NCBI GenBank assembly: GCA_037952775.1
Contig: JBANAY010000003.1
Span: 27,094,001-27,158,000, forward strand
Reading direction: 5' to 3'
DNA length: 64,000 nt
DNA from: Clonostachys chloroleuca
Lineage: Eukaryota > Ascomycota > Sordariomycetes > Hypocreales > Bionectriaceae
The notes beneath the pieces were generated by a model, which had not been told where the DNA came from, ran no database searches, and saw only the letters and a list, made by a program, of their open reading frames with translations. The position numbers and the translations under genes are program-made. The number at the start of each line of letters is the position of its first letter. The stretch's first letter is position 1. Shown in pieces: positions 15,464-25,887 of the stretch.

Positions 15464-15838
15464 TATTATAAATAAAGGCTATCTTCAGACCGCAGGAAGT
15501 TATATATAAAGTAGATAGTATTAATCTACCTCAGTAATTAATAAAAGTAACTTTACTTTGAATAAGTAAAGTCTTAAGTAAAGACTATTATAAATACTCT
15601 AGTAAATATACTAGTATATATATATATTTATTTCTATAGTTTAGATACTCTTCCAGATAGTTATTAATAATATTATCTATATATCTATTACTACTAGCTC
15701 TATAATACTTATATATTAATAGTAACTCGTATTATACAGCCTAAGATAACCTAATTATACTACTCAGAATAATACTCTAATTAGTTTAACCCCGACCTAC
15801 CCTAGACCCTGTCCAGTATAAGTTAACTAACTGTTATA
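15464..15838 (+). repeat. 3' LTR of chromovirus B (375 bp)
   Basis: It is the direct repeat of 7530-7904, preceded by a GGGAGGGAG polypurine tract and followed by the CTTAA target duplicate. Confidence 0.9.
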
Positions 15839-16401
15839 CTTAAGCCTGGAGATTAGTATATATAGTAGCTTATTATACTATAATAGCTATTATATTAGCT
15901 AGCTCCTAGTAGGTATCTATAAAGTATATATAAAGTTAGTTAATTTAGTTTTATAAGAGCTATATTTCCTTAGTATAATTATTATTATCCTTACTGCTAT
16001 TATTACTATTCTTATCTATAGTATTATTCTTAATAGTTAGAGTAGATAGATTATTATTAGTAATAGGAGTATATTATTACTAGGCTTAGAGTACTATAAT
16101 AGCTATAATATCTTCTTTATTATTATATAGTAATTAAGATAAGGTAATTAGCTAAATAAGAGTTATTAATATATAATAATTAGATAATTTATACTAAATA
16201 AGGGGTCTAGGATAGATTAAGATTAAACTAATTAGAGTATTATTCTAAGTAGTATAATTAGATTATCTTAGGTTATATAATATAAGTTATTATTAATATA
16301 TAAGTATTATAGAGCTAGTAATAATAGATATATAGATAATATTATTAATAACTATCTAAAAGAGTATTCTATTTAGTAAAATAAATATATATATATACTA
16401 G
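15839..16401 (-). mobile_element. Chromovirus copy A, proximal part with truncated LTR
   Basis: 15844-16171 is the inverted counterpart of 7905-8235 (5' leader and start of gag of copy B), and 16172-16401 is the inverted counterpart of the inner 230 bp of the 375-bp LTR. The LTR stops at about 16401, where unrelated AT-rich sequence begins. Removing copy B and one CTTAA joins this segment to 7524 as a continuous gag, which shows that B inserted into A. Confidence 0.87.
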
Positions 16402-18145
16402 GGGATTATTAAGGCTTAGTAATAATTCTAAATTAAGGATTATAAGAATTATTATAAGATCTGAATAATCTAGGTATAACTAGAGAGAAAAAGTAGGGTC
16501 TATATATAATAGTATATATTAGTTAAATTTATAATATACTTATTATTAGATTCAGATAGCTGTTTATTATATAATATATTAATAATAGCCTATACTATTA
16601 TTCTACTTTCCTATAGGATTACCCTCAGGTCTTATATAGCTTACTCTTTATTATTATTATTATACTAAATATAGCTATTTAAAGCAGTTATATTTAATAG
16701 ACTATCTTATTTATCTATAAATAAGTTAAACTAACTAGGGATTACTATTAGGTATTAATAATTAGCTATTATCTTAGTTAAATAATAGAGAATAGAATTA
16801 GCTAGTAATTAATTAATAAAGTAACTAATTAAATAAGGTATATAGCTATCTATAGGACTTTATACTACTAGTAGTATTAATAATAAGTTAATTAGTTCTA
16901 ATAATAGTAGATTAAATAAATCTAATAACTATAGATTAAGTAAGCTAGAAGATAGTAATTTAAATAGTTTAGTAGTAGAGATAATTATACCTAATAGTTT
17001 AAATATAGATAGAGTAGAAGGTATAGATATAGGAGTATCCCTTATTAAGCTACTTATAGGGCTAAAATATAATTTATTACTTAATTATTCCGAATTAGAT
17101 AAAGTCTTATAAGCTAATACTTAATTAGGCTTTATACCTTCCTATAAAGCTATAGGCTATCTTACTTTATCCTATAGAGTAACTACTACTTTTACTTTTC
17201 TAACTACTACTAGATATATTCTTACTAAAATAAGTCCCTTAAATTTATATATAGTATTATCTACCTAAAGCTTATTAGGGGATAAAGATAGATAAAACAG
17301 TTAACTTTATATAGTATTATAAGAGGGGGTCCTTATAATATTAGCTATTAATTACAGATAGTTAGTATAATAAAGGTTTAATAAGATAGACTATAGCTAG
17401 TAAATAGATTCCTATTTATCCTTTACCCAGGAAGATAGATAAAAGATTCTTAGAGCTATCTTTAACTCTTATAGTAAACTAAACTTTATAGAAAACTTAG
17501 TAATTAGATAATTATCTATATATTATAATAAGGCTTACTACTATACTAATATTATAGTATTTATAACAGACTGCTAATAGTCTGATAAATATACTAGTAG
17601 TAAATAGATTAGTAAAGATATATTAGTTAGCTTAAAGTAATCTATCTGGGTAGGTAGATATCCTTTAATAATTAGCTAATAGTTTTAAGGTATAATAGTC
17701 GGATAATAAGTAAGTAATTAATAGTTAGCTAATAGTTTTAACTAGGTTTTATTTTTAGATAGTCTTACCTGATAGGAAGGGAACCTTCTAGCTATCTACC
17801 AGGGGAAAAAAGATATAGAATTACTACTAATTAATATAGGTAATTATCCGGTTTATATATATATATAATCTTAATTGATTCTTAATAGTCTGTCTGCAGC
17901 CAGCTAGGTTATTAATTTCCTGCTTATCGCTTATCAGTTCACTATTAGCTGCTTTCCCTGCAGTATAGACTGAATTTAAATTAATAATTTTAATAAATCA
18001 GGTTTATACTCTAAAACTAATCTAAGTTTACCAGACTTAGATTAATCTCTCTTAAGACCTTCTGTAGTATATTAACTAATTATACTACCCCCGGTAAGTC
18101 AGCCTTATTATACCTCCAGGATTATAAAGTTTAAGTAAGTAAATC
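16402..18145. repeat. Unidentified AT-rich repeat remnant
   Basis: No domain could be recognised with confidence. A weak LDSDS-like string near 16545 could be a Copia-type protease relic. A TTAGCTAATAGTTTTAA unit occurs twice (about 17668 and 17732). A perfect 9-bp inverted repeat (TAATCTAAG/CTTAGATTA) lies at 18018-18044. The block ends abruptly at the effector-like gene. Confidence 0.5.
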
Positions 18146-18149
18146 CCGT

Positions 18150-18584
18150 TTAAATACAGATGCCTATACATTTTGTACTTCCCCCCGAGGGGCGGCATGA
18201 ATCCCATGGGTTATTGTAACAATATTTCCCCTCGGGGCATGAAGTGCCGGCAGTTCCACCACAAACTGGGTAGGCAGAATGATCATTTGGAATACATATC
18301 CCAGCGTTGTTCGAGTTTTTCTGAGCCTTCTTGCGCCTTCGAGGATCATCACCGCATCCAAATCCCCGTGGACAACCTCCGATATGGGGCCCGCATAAAG
18401 GGTAATCATTTTTAAACCAGCAGCGGCCGGGGCATAGGTCGAGATTTTTGCAGTTTGGGCCAAGAGGGACACATCGGGCATCGGCCGCACAGAATTTCCT
18501 GAGACCGCAAAGCATGCCGGTTGCTTGGCTTGTCCCAGTGTCGAGCATAGCAAAACCGACTAGATAGGCCGCGGCAGCCTTCAT
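18150..18584 (-). CDS. Small secreted cysteine-rich protein (effector candidate)
   Basis: Intronless, 144 residues. The N-terminus (basic residue then AAAAYLVGFAML) reads as a signal peptide, with likely cleavage after SQA at about residue 21. The mature part has 16 cysteines (26, 32, 38, 45, 51, 55, 64, 71, 77, 97, 108, 116, 122, 130, 139, 143), an even number that suits disulphide pairing. It looks like three related modules, two of them opening with YP(L/V)CG. A basic RRRKK patch at 82-86 could be a processing or surface site. I recognise no family, so the role is inferred from size, secretion and cysteine content. Its stop codon lies within a few bases of the AT-rich repeat block, a setting typical of fungal effector genes. 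Confidence 0.75.
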   Translation of the reverse strand: MKAAAAYLVGFAMLDTGTSQATGMLCGLRKFCAADARCVPLGPNCKNLDLCPGRCWFKNDYPLCGPHIGGCPRGFGCGDDPRRRKKAQKNSNNAGICIPNDHSAYPVCGGTAGTSCPEGKYCYNNPWDSCRPSGGSTKCIGICI

Positions 18585-19344
18585 ATCGTGATTGATGAGT
18601 TGGGTGTGGCGGTGCCAGGTTTGTCACATTGGGTTGGACGTTTGAAAGGTTGGGACGCAAGAATTCAGGGGCAGTGTGTCTACCACAAATATATACGCGT
18701 GAATGGATTCTCCACCTCAGCTCGGTATGTTGCTGTCAACGCTAATTAAACTAGCTAAAGAATAGTATGAACTAGTTCCGTTAGCCTTTTGGCTGGGTGA
18801 TATTGAGATCTTATCTGAATTGATAAGAGTATTTTTAACCTAGTATTCTTTTCTACATCACTGATAGATTCTCTCTGTAGCAAGCTTACCTCGGTGCCTC
18901 TAGTTGCAAAGGGTTACACCATCCTGTGGTTCCCTGGAACACTTTACATTTCTTTTAACAGCCGAAGCATAGCTTTAAATCGTAGAGTTACGTTCCGCAT
19001 ATCTACGCATATGAGTAACAAGGGACGAGGCCGTAGAAGATTTGAAAATAGGTCCACCAAGAATATTTAGACTTTATCCCTACCCTTCATCTAGTTTGAC
19101 GTGTTGCCTTAGATCCTAGTGAGAGCAAATGAAAGGTATATTACACGAAAGACCCCTCAATGCAGATGTAACATGAAACTGTGGTTCGATTGGATATCCT
19201 GCCGCTGATATGAATGTGTGAGATGACAGTACAGAGCTGGCAACAACCCAATGGTGTTTACAGGCATAAGAAATAACTTGCTATTTTCTGGATAATAGAA
19301 TCTCATCCATGCCGGCCTCGAGTAGCATGAAATGGTGCATTTAT
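18585..19344. other. Intergenic region with a U2-like motif
   Basis: No coding sequence was found. It contains the upstream region of the - strand effector candidate. At 18779-18792 there is TTAGCCTTTTGGCT, identical to the conserved 5' segment of U2 snRNA, but the GTAGTA branch-recognition sequence expected just downstream is missing, so a working U2 gene is not supported. Confidence 0.4.
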
Positions 19345-20232
19345 CAACATGAAGTTCACAGCCCTTCTTGCATCGACCACCTTCGCACTTGGCTCTGTAA
19401 CATTCGCACGAGCCGCCAGGTCGTTCTCTGCTGCTAAGTTAACAGAAACTCGATAGACAACTTTATTCGAAAGCCTTCAGAGTACTGGATTCAAGGCCTT
19501 TCGCGTTTAATTCGGTAAGATGCTTAAAGGCTACAGAATATGTAAAAGGTGAAATCCGCCAGAGAGAACAGTAGAGAGATCAAGGTTCGCAAAGTGATTG
19601 ATTTACCAAACATTGCCATGATGAACGGCGTGACTTCTGTCCCGGTTTGTGGTAGTTCTGGCAGCATAGAGCAAGAGGAGATGGATGTTCTTGTTGCTAA
19701 CTCTTACAACCGCCAGCTTATTCGGGTGCACTTCGTGACTGCTACAATGAGGTGGTTCTCGATGTTCCTGAGCTGTGTACTCGCTCGAATGCCAAATTTC
19801 CAATTGGGGTCAACGGCGTTAAGGCTTGCAGTGGTCATGTCTCCTGTTCGGTTTGCGAGCGTTCAGCGATGAACAAATTCCTATCGACAGAAATGGAGAT
19901 CCGCTCAAGAGAGACAGTCTCAACCATTGCTACATTCGTCTCTAATCAGGCAGGGAACATTTGGGGTATGGGGAATTTGGACAACAACGCCTTTATATTA
20001 GTTCGAGGGACCGACTCTCACAACGAATTCAACACATATCAATCCGTTACTGGTGGGATTGGCTCACTCCTTTTAGGCTGTGTAGCATCCACGTGAGGTA
20101 GGGGCAAGAGCGACAACAACGTTTTATGTCACAACGAACATTGGAATGGTCTCTCCGGTCAATGGGACTATTTTCGAGCCTGCTAAAGTAACTGCCATCG
20201 ACGCTTCTCAATTTGTTGTCCAAGGGGGATGA
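19345..20232 (+). pseudogene. Wrecked secreted-protein gene (GH5-like start?)
   Basis: An ATG at about 19345 opens a clean signal peptide (MKFTALLASTTFALGS...), followed by RSFSAAKL and an early TAG. Coding-like stretches then continue in shifting frames: TTLFESLQSTGFKAFRV (about 19455-19508), DCYNEVVLDVPELC (about 19737), NIWGMGNLDNNAFILVRG (about 19958), and a C-terminal-like VSPVNGTIFEPAKVTAID ending in TGA near 20231. The first two pieces resemble, from memory, secreted fungal GH5-like glycosidases (SFSAANLYYAAGL...TTLFEGLQ...VLRVWLD). No set of canonical introns restores one frame. I read it as a decayed gene with at least one deletion and several frameshifts. The glycosidase assignment is weak. 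Confidence 0.35.
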
Positions 20233-20536
20233 ATCGGGTCAAAATCCGGATCCCCTCAACATCTAGACATTAACCTGGAACTAAACATCCTATATCAAAT
20301 GCTGCACATTGTGGAAAGAGCTTTCGGCTTCCATTGACTGATCATTCCTGAAGATTAATTCATATCGTTATCACTGAAATTCAACTCTATTTTGGGAAAG
20401 GCGGAGTTATAGATGATCAATATTCTATAAATATAGTGGTGCTTAGAAATACACATTTGAGATGGGTAGCCATTAACTTGTCCAGCATGTTAAGCCTAGT
20501 TTTTCGCAGAAATATCTAACGATGGAGCCCGGGATC

Positions 20537-21244
20537 TTAGGACATCTTTGGAACATGAATCTCCGCAATTGTCCATACGGACCCATCACTATTGCTGGAG
20601 AGACCAGAATAAGTGGCTCCTTGCGAAGTCGCAATGGTTTTTCCAAAGCTCTTGTCAGGCCCTGCAAGTGTGATTTCGGTGTTGATATAACGCTGATCGG
20701 CAATCGTCGGGGTGCACCCGTTGTTGCACTCAGTGCCAGTGCCATAACCTCGCATATAAGGGCCGGACTTGTACTCATAGGAACTGAGTTGAGCACCCGT
20801 GTCGGCATCAGTGACGTCCTGTCTCCAGGTATCATTGTCTTCAAGAAGCGTGTACACAATCTTGACTTTCTGGTCACCGCTCACGGCACTGGCTGAGCCA
20901 TCAAGCTGCCCGAACGAGCCGAAGATGGAGGCACGGACGCACCACTGGCCGGTCTTGGCTCCGCACCAGGAATTATCAGCCCAGGACTCGAGAGTGGTCT
21001 GGATTAGGTCTCCGGTGCCGTTTGACATGCCCGGCCAGAGGAAGAGGACACCATTTTGGGTGGAGGGTGCGGTTCCCGGAATGATTGTGGTAACGGCCTT
21101 CTTGATCGTGGAGGTTGTAGGACCGAGCGACACGGCACCACCCCAACTGTCTCGGGGAGCAAGTTCTGGGCCGAAATGCGGCAGACCTTGGGAAGTGCCA
21201 AAGAGCACGGCTCCGGAAACTGCTAAGGACGAGAGAAACTTCAT
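20537..21244 (-). CDS. Secreted ConA-like lectin/glucanase-fold protein
   Basis: Intronless, 235 residues, with a signal peptide (MKFLSSLAVSGAVLFGTSQG, likely cleaved near residue 20). The body has WPGMSNGTGDLIQTTLESW, a WC pair around WCGAKTGQWC (about residues 93-102), then FGSFGQLDG and a second CNNGC cluster near residue 173. This layout is that of a family of secreted fungal proteins usually annotated as concanavalin A-like lectin/glucanases. I see no catalytic pair that I can name. Four cysteines could make two disulphides. It follows the effector candidate and the wrecked secreted gene, so three secreted-protein loci sit next to the repeat block. Confidence 0.65.
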   Translation of the reverse strand: MKFLSSLAVSGAVLFGTSQGLPHFGPELAPRDSWGGAVSLGPTTSTIKKAVTTIIPGTAPSTQNGVLFLWPGMSNGTGDLIQTTLESWADNSWCGAKTGQWCVRASIFGSFGQLDGSASAVSGDQKVKIVYTLLEDNDTWRQDVTDADTGAQLSSYEYKSGPYMRGYGTGTECNNGCTPTIADQRYINTEITLAGPDKSFGKTIATSQGATYSGLSSNSDGSVWTIAEIHVPKMS

Positions 21245-22760
21245 TGCTATGATTATCAGGTTTTCTTGGAACGAAGATGGCGTTACTTTGTGAATACACT
21301 GTAACTTGTAGTATAAACTGATGTAAAATGGGCGGGATTAGAAGCAATTGAAGACGAGGGCGCCGGTGTATCTATATATTCGTGTCAAAACCTGAAACTG
21401 TGAACCTGTAACCGCCCTCCTAAAAGCTTTGAAACTAGAAGCAGATAGATGTCATCGCAATCCCAGCCATATGGACTAGTACACAGTCCTCTCAGATACA
21501 TGTGGTCTAGAACCTAGTTCTCAGCCCGATTTTTTGTTGCAGGCATCATTCGGGGTTTGTTCCGTGCTGTTCCAAACAGGATCTCGGAGGGGGAAAACCG
21601 TTACCTTTCTGGGATAGAGATCCACAATGCTGGCATCTTGTAACAGGCTTGCCCATTTTAAATTACAGGAAGCTGATGCAGATCTGTAACGAGCGAATGA
21701 ACATCTCTCTTAAAGAGTCTGGTTCCATGTGGCAGAAGGTTTGCCGGATGCACGGCACTGGATGGCGTATATTTATTCCACATGTGGACGAAAAAAGTTT
21801 CATGCGATATGCCCATTGACGTAGACCCATGTGGATAGCAGTGTGCAACTGGCTGGCTACCGGGTCACAGCTTTCAGTTCCCTGTCAGCTAACGGCAATT
21901 GTTTCATATCATAGCTAGGTTATGAACTATCGTGACGGCTCACTCGCTATTCTGTGAGTAAAATATCGTTGTTTCGTGTCAGAGTTCGGCCTCAACTGAT
22001 AGCTCCTTCATGGTTGCTTCCAGGAGCAATCCTTTTCAGCTCGTATAGCTATGGGGATTTCCGCGAACATGTGGGGCTACTGCGAGTCATAATCCCGATC
22101 TTGATGAGTATCAATGATGGCAAGCTGGGTAACAACTTGCTTCTGGAAAGGGGTATTGGACTGAAAATCCCAGACTGGCCGTGATTAGTGTTTATCTCGC
22201 CTCGGACAGGAAGTGATCAACCTCGATTTTCGGATGCGTTTCCATCAGTAGCCAAAATACTCCTTGAGTTCGAGTATACTGAGCAGTTGCCCTTTACCAC
22301 GGTTGTAACATCAACATTTAGGGTAGGAGATTATCAAGATAAATCCATAGCCTCCTAACACCATGCAATTTGGGTGAATTGGCTCAAGTCAAGCCTCAGT
22401 GAATCAAGCGTAGTTGTAACCTAGATCCATTTGTTACAATTTTGTTCGATAGAATGGCCTATGGGAGACGGTATACATAGTCACGCTAGCTTGTGCACAT
22501 CAATCTTGATTATGGGATCTTTTTTCTGAGTCAATGGAAAAAAGCTACATGGTAGATAAAGCTGCGAGGGTGTATGGTGTTCTTCATTTTTGTATCATAA
22601 TTCTAACGCAACATGTGGCTAGGTACAGGGAATCCTAAACGTTTCCCCCTTTCAACCATGAAGACCCTGTGTTCGCCGCCGAATGAGTAACCGCCTTTGA
22701 TTCTCCTTTTCTGTGTTAAATCAGCAAATCAGTTCCATATCCGAGGAATCGTTGTGTCAA
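21245..22760. other. 1.5-kb intergenic region
   Basis: It lies between the 5' end of the ConA-like gene and the 3' end of the acetolactate synthase gene. Only short chance frames are present; I see no RNA gene or repeat. Confidence 0.6.
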
Positions 22761-24995
22761 TTATTTACCTTGGCTGTATGGTGTAAATTCGTCTAGTCCG
22801 CGTCCAGATGGAACGGTCGGCAGCACAGGAATTTTCCTGTCTGTCACTACCTCAAGAAGAGCTGGGCCTCGCGTTTCCAAGAGCCAGGCGAGGCTCTCAT
22901 CTAATTCTCGAGGATCCGAGACACGGCGGGCTTTCACATGCATGGACTCAGCTACTTTCACAAAGTCGGGATTCTCGTGATGCGCATGTGCGTAGCGATC
23001 CTCGTAGTAGGCATTCTGAAGCTGTGTGACCATGCCCTGCTCATCGTTGTTTAGCAGAAGGATCTTCACGCCGACATTGAATTGAGCCGCTGTTGATAAC
23101 TCGGTTAAGGTCATGCTAAATGACGCATCGCCATCAATGTCAATCACCAGTGCGTTTGGATGTGCAACCTTGGCACCGATAGCCGCTGGTAAGCCAAATC
23201 CCATCGTACCCAATCCGCCTGAGGTGATCATTGAGCGCGGTTTCCTCCACCTAAAATGTTGGGCAGCCCACATTTGATGTTGCCCAACACCGGTTGTGAT
23301 AAATACGTCTCCCCTTCGTTTCTCGACTAGGTGACTCAGTCGTTCAACGACAACCTGCGGTTTGATCAATTCGGGCCGGCTGGTCCGATCGAAGTCCGAT
23401 ATTGGCCAGGTACTCTTCCATTCTTGAATAGTAGAAAGCCAGTCTTTACGTGATTCGTCGAGGGGATCAACTGCTCGAAGCAGGGGCAGGAGGAGTCTCA
23501 GATTAGTTGACACATCCCCTTCGACAGCCTCAGTAGCGTTAACCACCTTATTTATATTCTTTGGTAGTATCTCAAAGTGCACGATACCGCCTCGTCCTTC
23601 TTTCCCGGCAGTGAACGCAGCCGGGGCAAACTTCGATACGTTCATGGTGACGCGGTCGTCAAAACGCGCACCAAGGGCCAAAATCAGATCAGCCTTTTGG
23701 ACCGCCATGTTGGCGTAAGCGGTTCCGTGTAGCCCGAGCATATGAAGGGATTTGTCATCGAGCTCATCGAAAGCGCCGAGCCCCTGAAGCGATGTTGTCA
23801 CAGGGATAGAGCACTTATTTGCTAGTTCCTTCAGTAAATCTGGGCCGTTTTCCGATATAATGGTTCCTTGTCCAGCATATATAACAGGCTTACGAGCTCG
23901 ATTGACTAGCCTTGCTACTCGGTTGAGAGTCCTTTCGAGTTCTTTGCTCTGATTGTCGGCCACTCTAGTATGAGATTGGACGTGACGACGGGATGGCAGC
24001 ATGGATCTCGTAGAGACAGGTCTTTGGAGCATACTTACCATAATATCACTTGGTAAGGAGACCAGAACCGGGCCGGGCCTACCCGAAGTGGCAACATCGA
24101 AAGCTTCAGTGATGCGCTGGGGAAGCTCGTCAATTTCATTGACCGTCACAGCCCATTTCGAACAAGCCCCGCAGATCCCCACGGCATCAGACTCCTGGAA
24201 CGCGTCAGTGCCAATAGCCCTTGTTGGAACCTGGCCGCAGAAGACTACGATCGGAGTGCCGTCGGATAGAGCGTCCTGCATGGGTGTTACCATGTTCGTC
24301 ACCCCAGGACCAGATGTGACAAGCACGACGCCTGGTTTTCCGGTAGCCCGCGCATATCCTTGTGCCATATGCCCAGCACCTTGTTCGTGTTTGGGCAGAA
24401 CGAAATCAAAGTGGCTTGACTGGTATATGGCATCAAAAACCGGAAGAATGGCACCCCCAGGGTATCCAACTCTCCTGGGTCAGTTGGCGGTGGTGACGTG
24501 GTAGAGGATCCGACTCACATATATGTTTCACGCCATGTCGTTTCATCATTTCGTGGAATATCTGACCCCCTTTAACCCAACCAGTCTTTTGCACTTTGTC
24601 AACGCTGTCCACTGGCTCGAGGAGTTTGGGTTGCCTTACGAATCGTCATACTCGCTCTCTCTCTTGGCGCGCGCTATTTCCCACGATGGCTTTCGTGCGC
24701 CAGAGGTAGCCAAAGTAACTGTTCCCTTTGTGTCAATGCTATTCAACATGTAGAAGTTAGATATATTCGTAACTTTAGTAACCCTCTCAAAAGGGGCACG
24801 GCAACAATGGAGACAGCTGGAGATGGCCCGCTTCGCTGCATGGAGAATGAAAACGTACGAAGCTCCTAGGGACGTTCCAGGATCGGGTTCATAGATTTTC
24901 TGACAGGGCGCCAAGCTGTTGGCGTAACGTAGCTGGTTGGAACTGAGAGCCCGAAGCATAGAAGCCTGGCGAATGGTGGCACCACGGCGAAGCAT
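22761..24995 (-). CDS. ILV2: Acetolactate (acetohydroxyacid) synthase, catalytic subunit
   Basis: ThDP enzyme that condenses pyruvate (or pyruvate plus 2-ketobutyrate) in Val/Leu/Ile synthesis, normally in mitochondria. Best model: four exons 24995-24859, 24738-24652, 24604-24519, 24469-22761, giving 672 residues (yeast Ilv2 is 687). Exon 1 is an arginine-rich mitochondrial presequence (MLRRGATIRQASMLRALSS). Conserved blocks are GGQIFHEMM, GYPGGAILPVFDAI, the catalytic Glu in KHEQGAGHM (about residue 132), GQVPTRAIGTDAFQE, GARFDDRV, GVGQHQMWAAQH and the ThDP/Mg motif GDASFSMT...NN. Oddities: GMVTQL instead of GMVTQW (residue about 587, codon 23019-23021), VTM for VTG after DDR, and a C-terminus about 20 residues shorter than yeast. 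Exon 2/3 splice sites are the least certain. It could be a second, specialised copy rather than the housekeeping enzyme. Confidence 0.9.
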
Positions 24996-25887
24996 TTTGC
25001 AAGATGCGGTGGGAACTACTCGATAGCTGGCATAACGTGACACATCGGCGGTATTGCACCCTTAATATTGGTCAAGGAATGGCACTTATAAGTGCTTCTG
25101 TTGACACAGAACGTGGGAAAGGTCATGACTCAATTGCGACCTCGGGAGCTTGCATATGCACAGATTATTAGCCTGGGGATAACCCGGCGGTAAGCTTCAT
25201 CCCCCGGTGACTAACGTAAGCATCTGTGATGCACTACAAAAGGAAAAGAATAATAACAAACGTCTATACCTTCATAAGTTCTCTCCGCAATCGGCCATCA
25301 CTATACGCGATGAGATGTTTGGTGCAAAGTATCATCCAGGGGTAAGGATCGCTCTATTTTGGATGTACCTAGGTGCGAAGACGTCCTATAGGCCTCTGGT
25401 GCACTTTGAGATTCGATGCAGTTGCTTCCATGCATCAATCACTCAAGGACAATCAATAGCTTTATCTCTTCCCTTTCTGCTGTGAACAGATTGCTTGTCA
25501 TGCTTTGTGTGATCATCCAATTCAGCTGGCTTCTACAACATCGTGATATGGGAAAATTTTCCAATCTGCCTTCTCAACGCCTTTCTATGTAATCAATCTA
25601 GAAAAATTCGCGCGTCATATACTTTGCTACTCTTTACAATTGCTTTTTGGTTTGTAATGGTGGATATAGCCATGGGCTCTCTCTGAGTCATGCAGTTCTT
25701 GGCTTGGCAGTACCTGGTTTATTTACATTATCCTGTCAGGCACGGCCATATGCATGTACCGACTCGTTTGATCTTCTTGCCATTAATATTCTAATATCTA
25801 TCATACTCTATCTCGCGAATGAGTTGTAAAGGCAATCATATGCTTCGGATTTCGTGCAATCGGTGCCCGCGGGCCCAGGTGGTATGC
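24996..25887. other. Intergenic region, ALS promoter side
   Basis: It holds the upstream region of the acetolactate synthase gene and the 3' flank of the channel gene, both on the - strand. No further gene, repeat or RNA was recognised. Confidence 0.6.

Larger units (their letters stand above)
7530..15838 (+). mobile_element. Full-length Ty3/Gypsy chromovirus copy B
   Basis: The element is 8309 bp including a 768-bp insert, bounded by two 375-bp LTRs (7530-7904, 15464-15838) and a 5-bp target duplication CTTAA (7525-7529 and 15839-15843). Order: 5' LTR, gag with a zinc knuckle (about 8918-8967, Cys/His to Tyr), reverse transcriptase (FIPKKNSKL block near 12160; catalytic YLDD now YLNN near 12490), RNase H (FKTNTLDF near 12918), integrase, and a C-terminal chromodomain (about 14594-14690; the KW and WEP Trp codons are TAG). 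A purine-rich tract GGGAGGGAG at 15450-15458 just before the 3' LTR fits the polypurine tract. Every domain is riddled with stops, so the copy is dead. The chromodomain places it among chromoviruses. Confidence 0.92.
1..18145. repeat. AT-rich, RIP-mutated transposon block
   Basis: This stretch is overwhelmingly A/T, almost free of CpG, and has no open frame of useful length on either strand, while GC content and open frames return abruptly at about 18150. Recognisable Gypsy protein motifs survive only as frames full of TAG/TAA, with Trp, Gln, Cys and His codons turned into stops or Tyr (TGG to TAG, CAG to TAG, TGY to TAY, CAY to TAY). This is the pattern expected of repeat-induced point mutation. 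The block is a mosaic of at least three LTR-element copies described separately. Bases 1-325 and 16402-18145 are AT-rich sequence in which I recognise no specific element. Confidence 0.93.

Noticed and set aside
1..18145. Centromere or telomere-proximal sequence
   Set aside because: AT-rich RIP blocks occur at many fungal loci; no telomere repeats (TTAGGG arrays) or other specific evidence is present.
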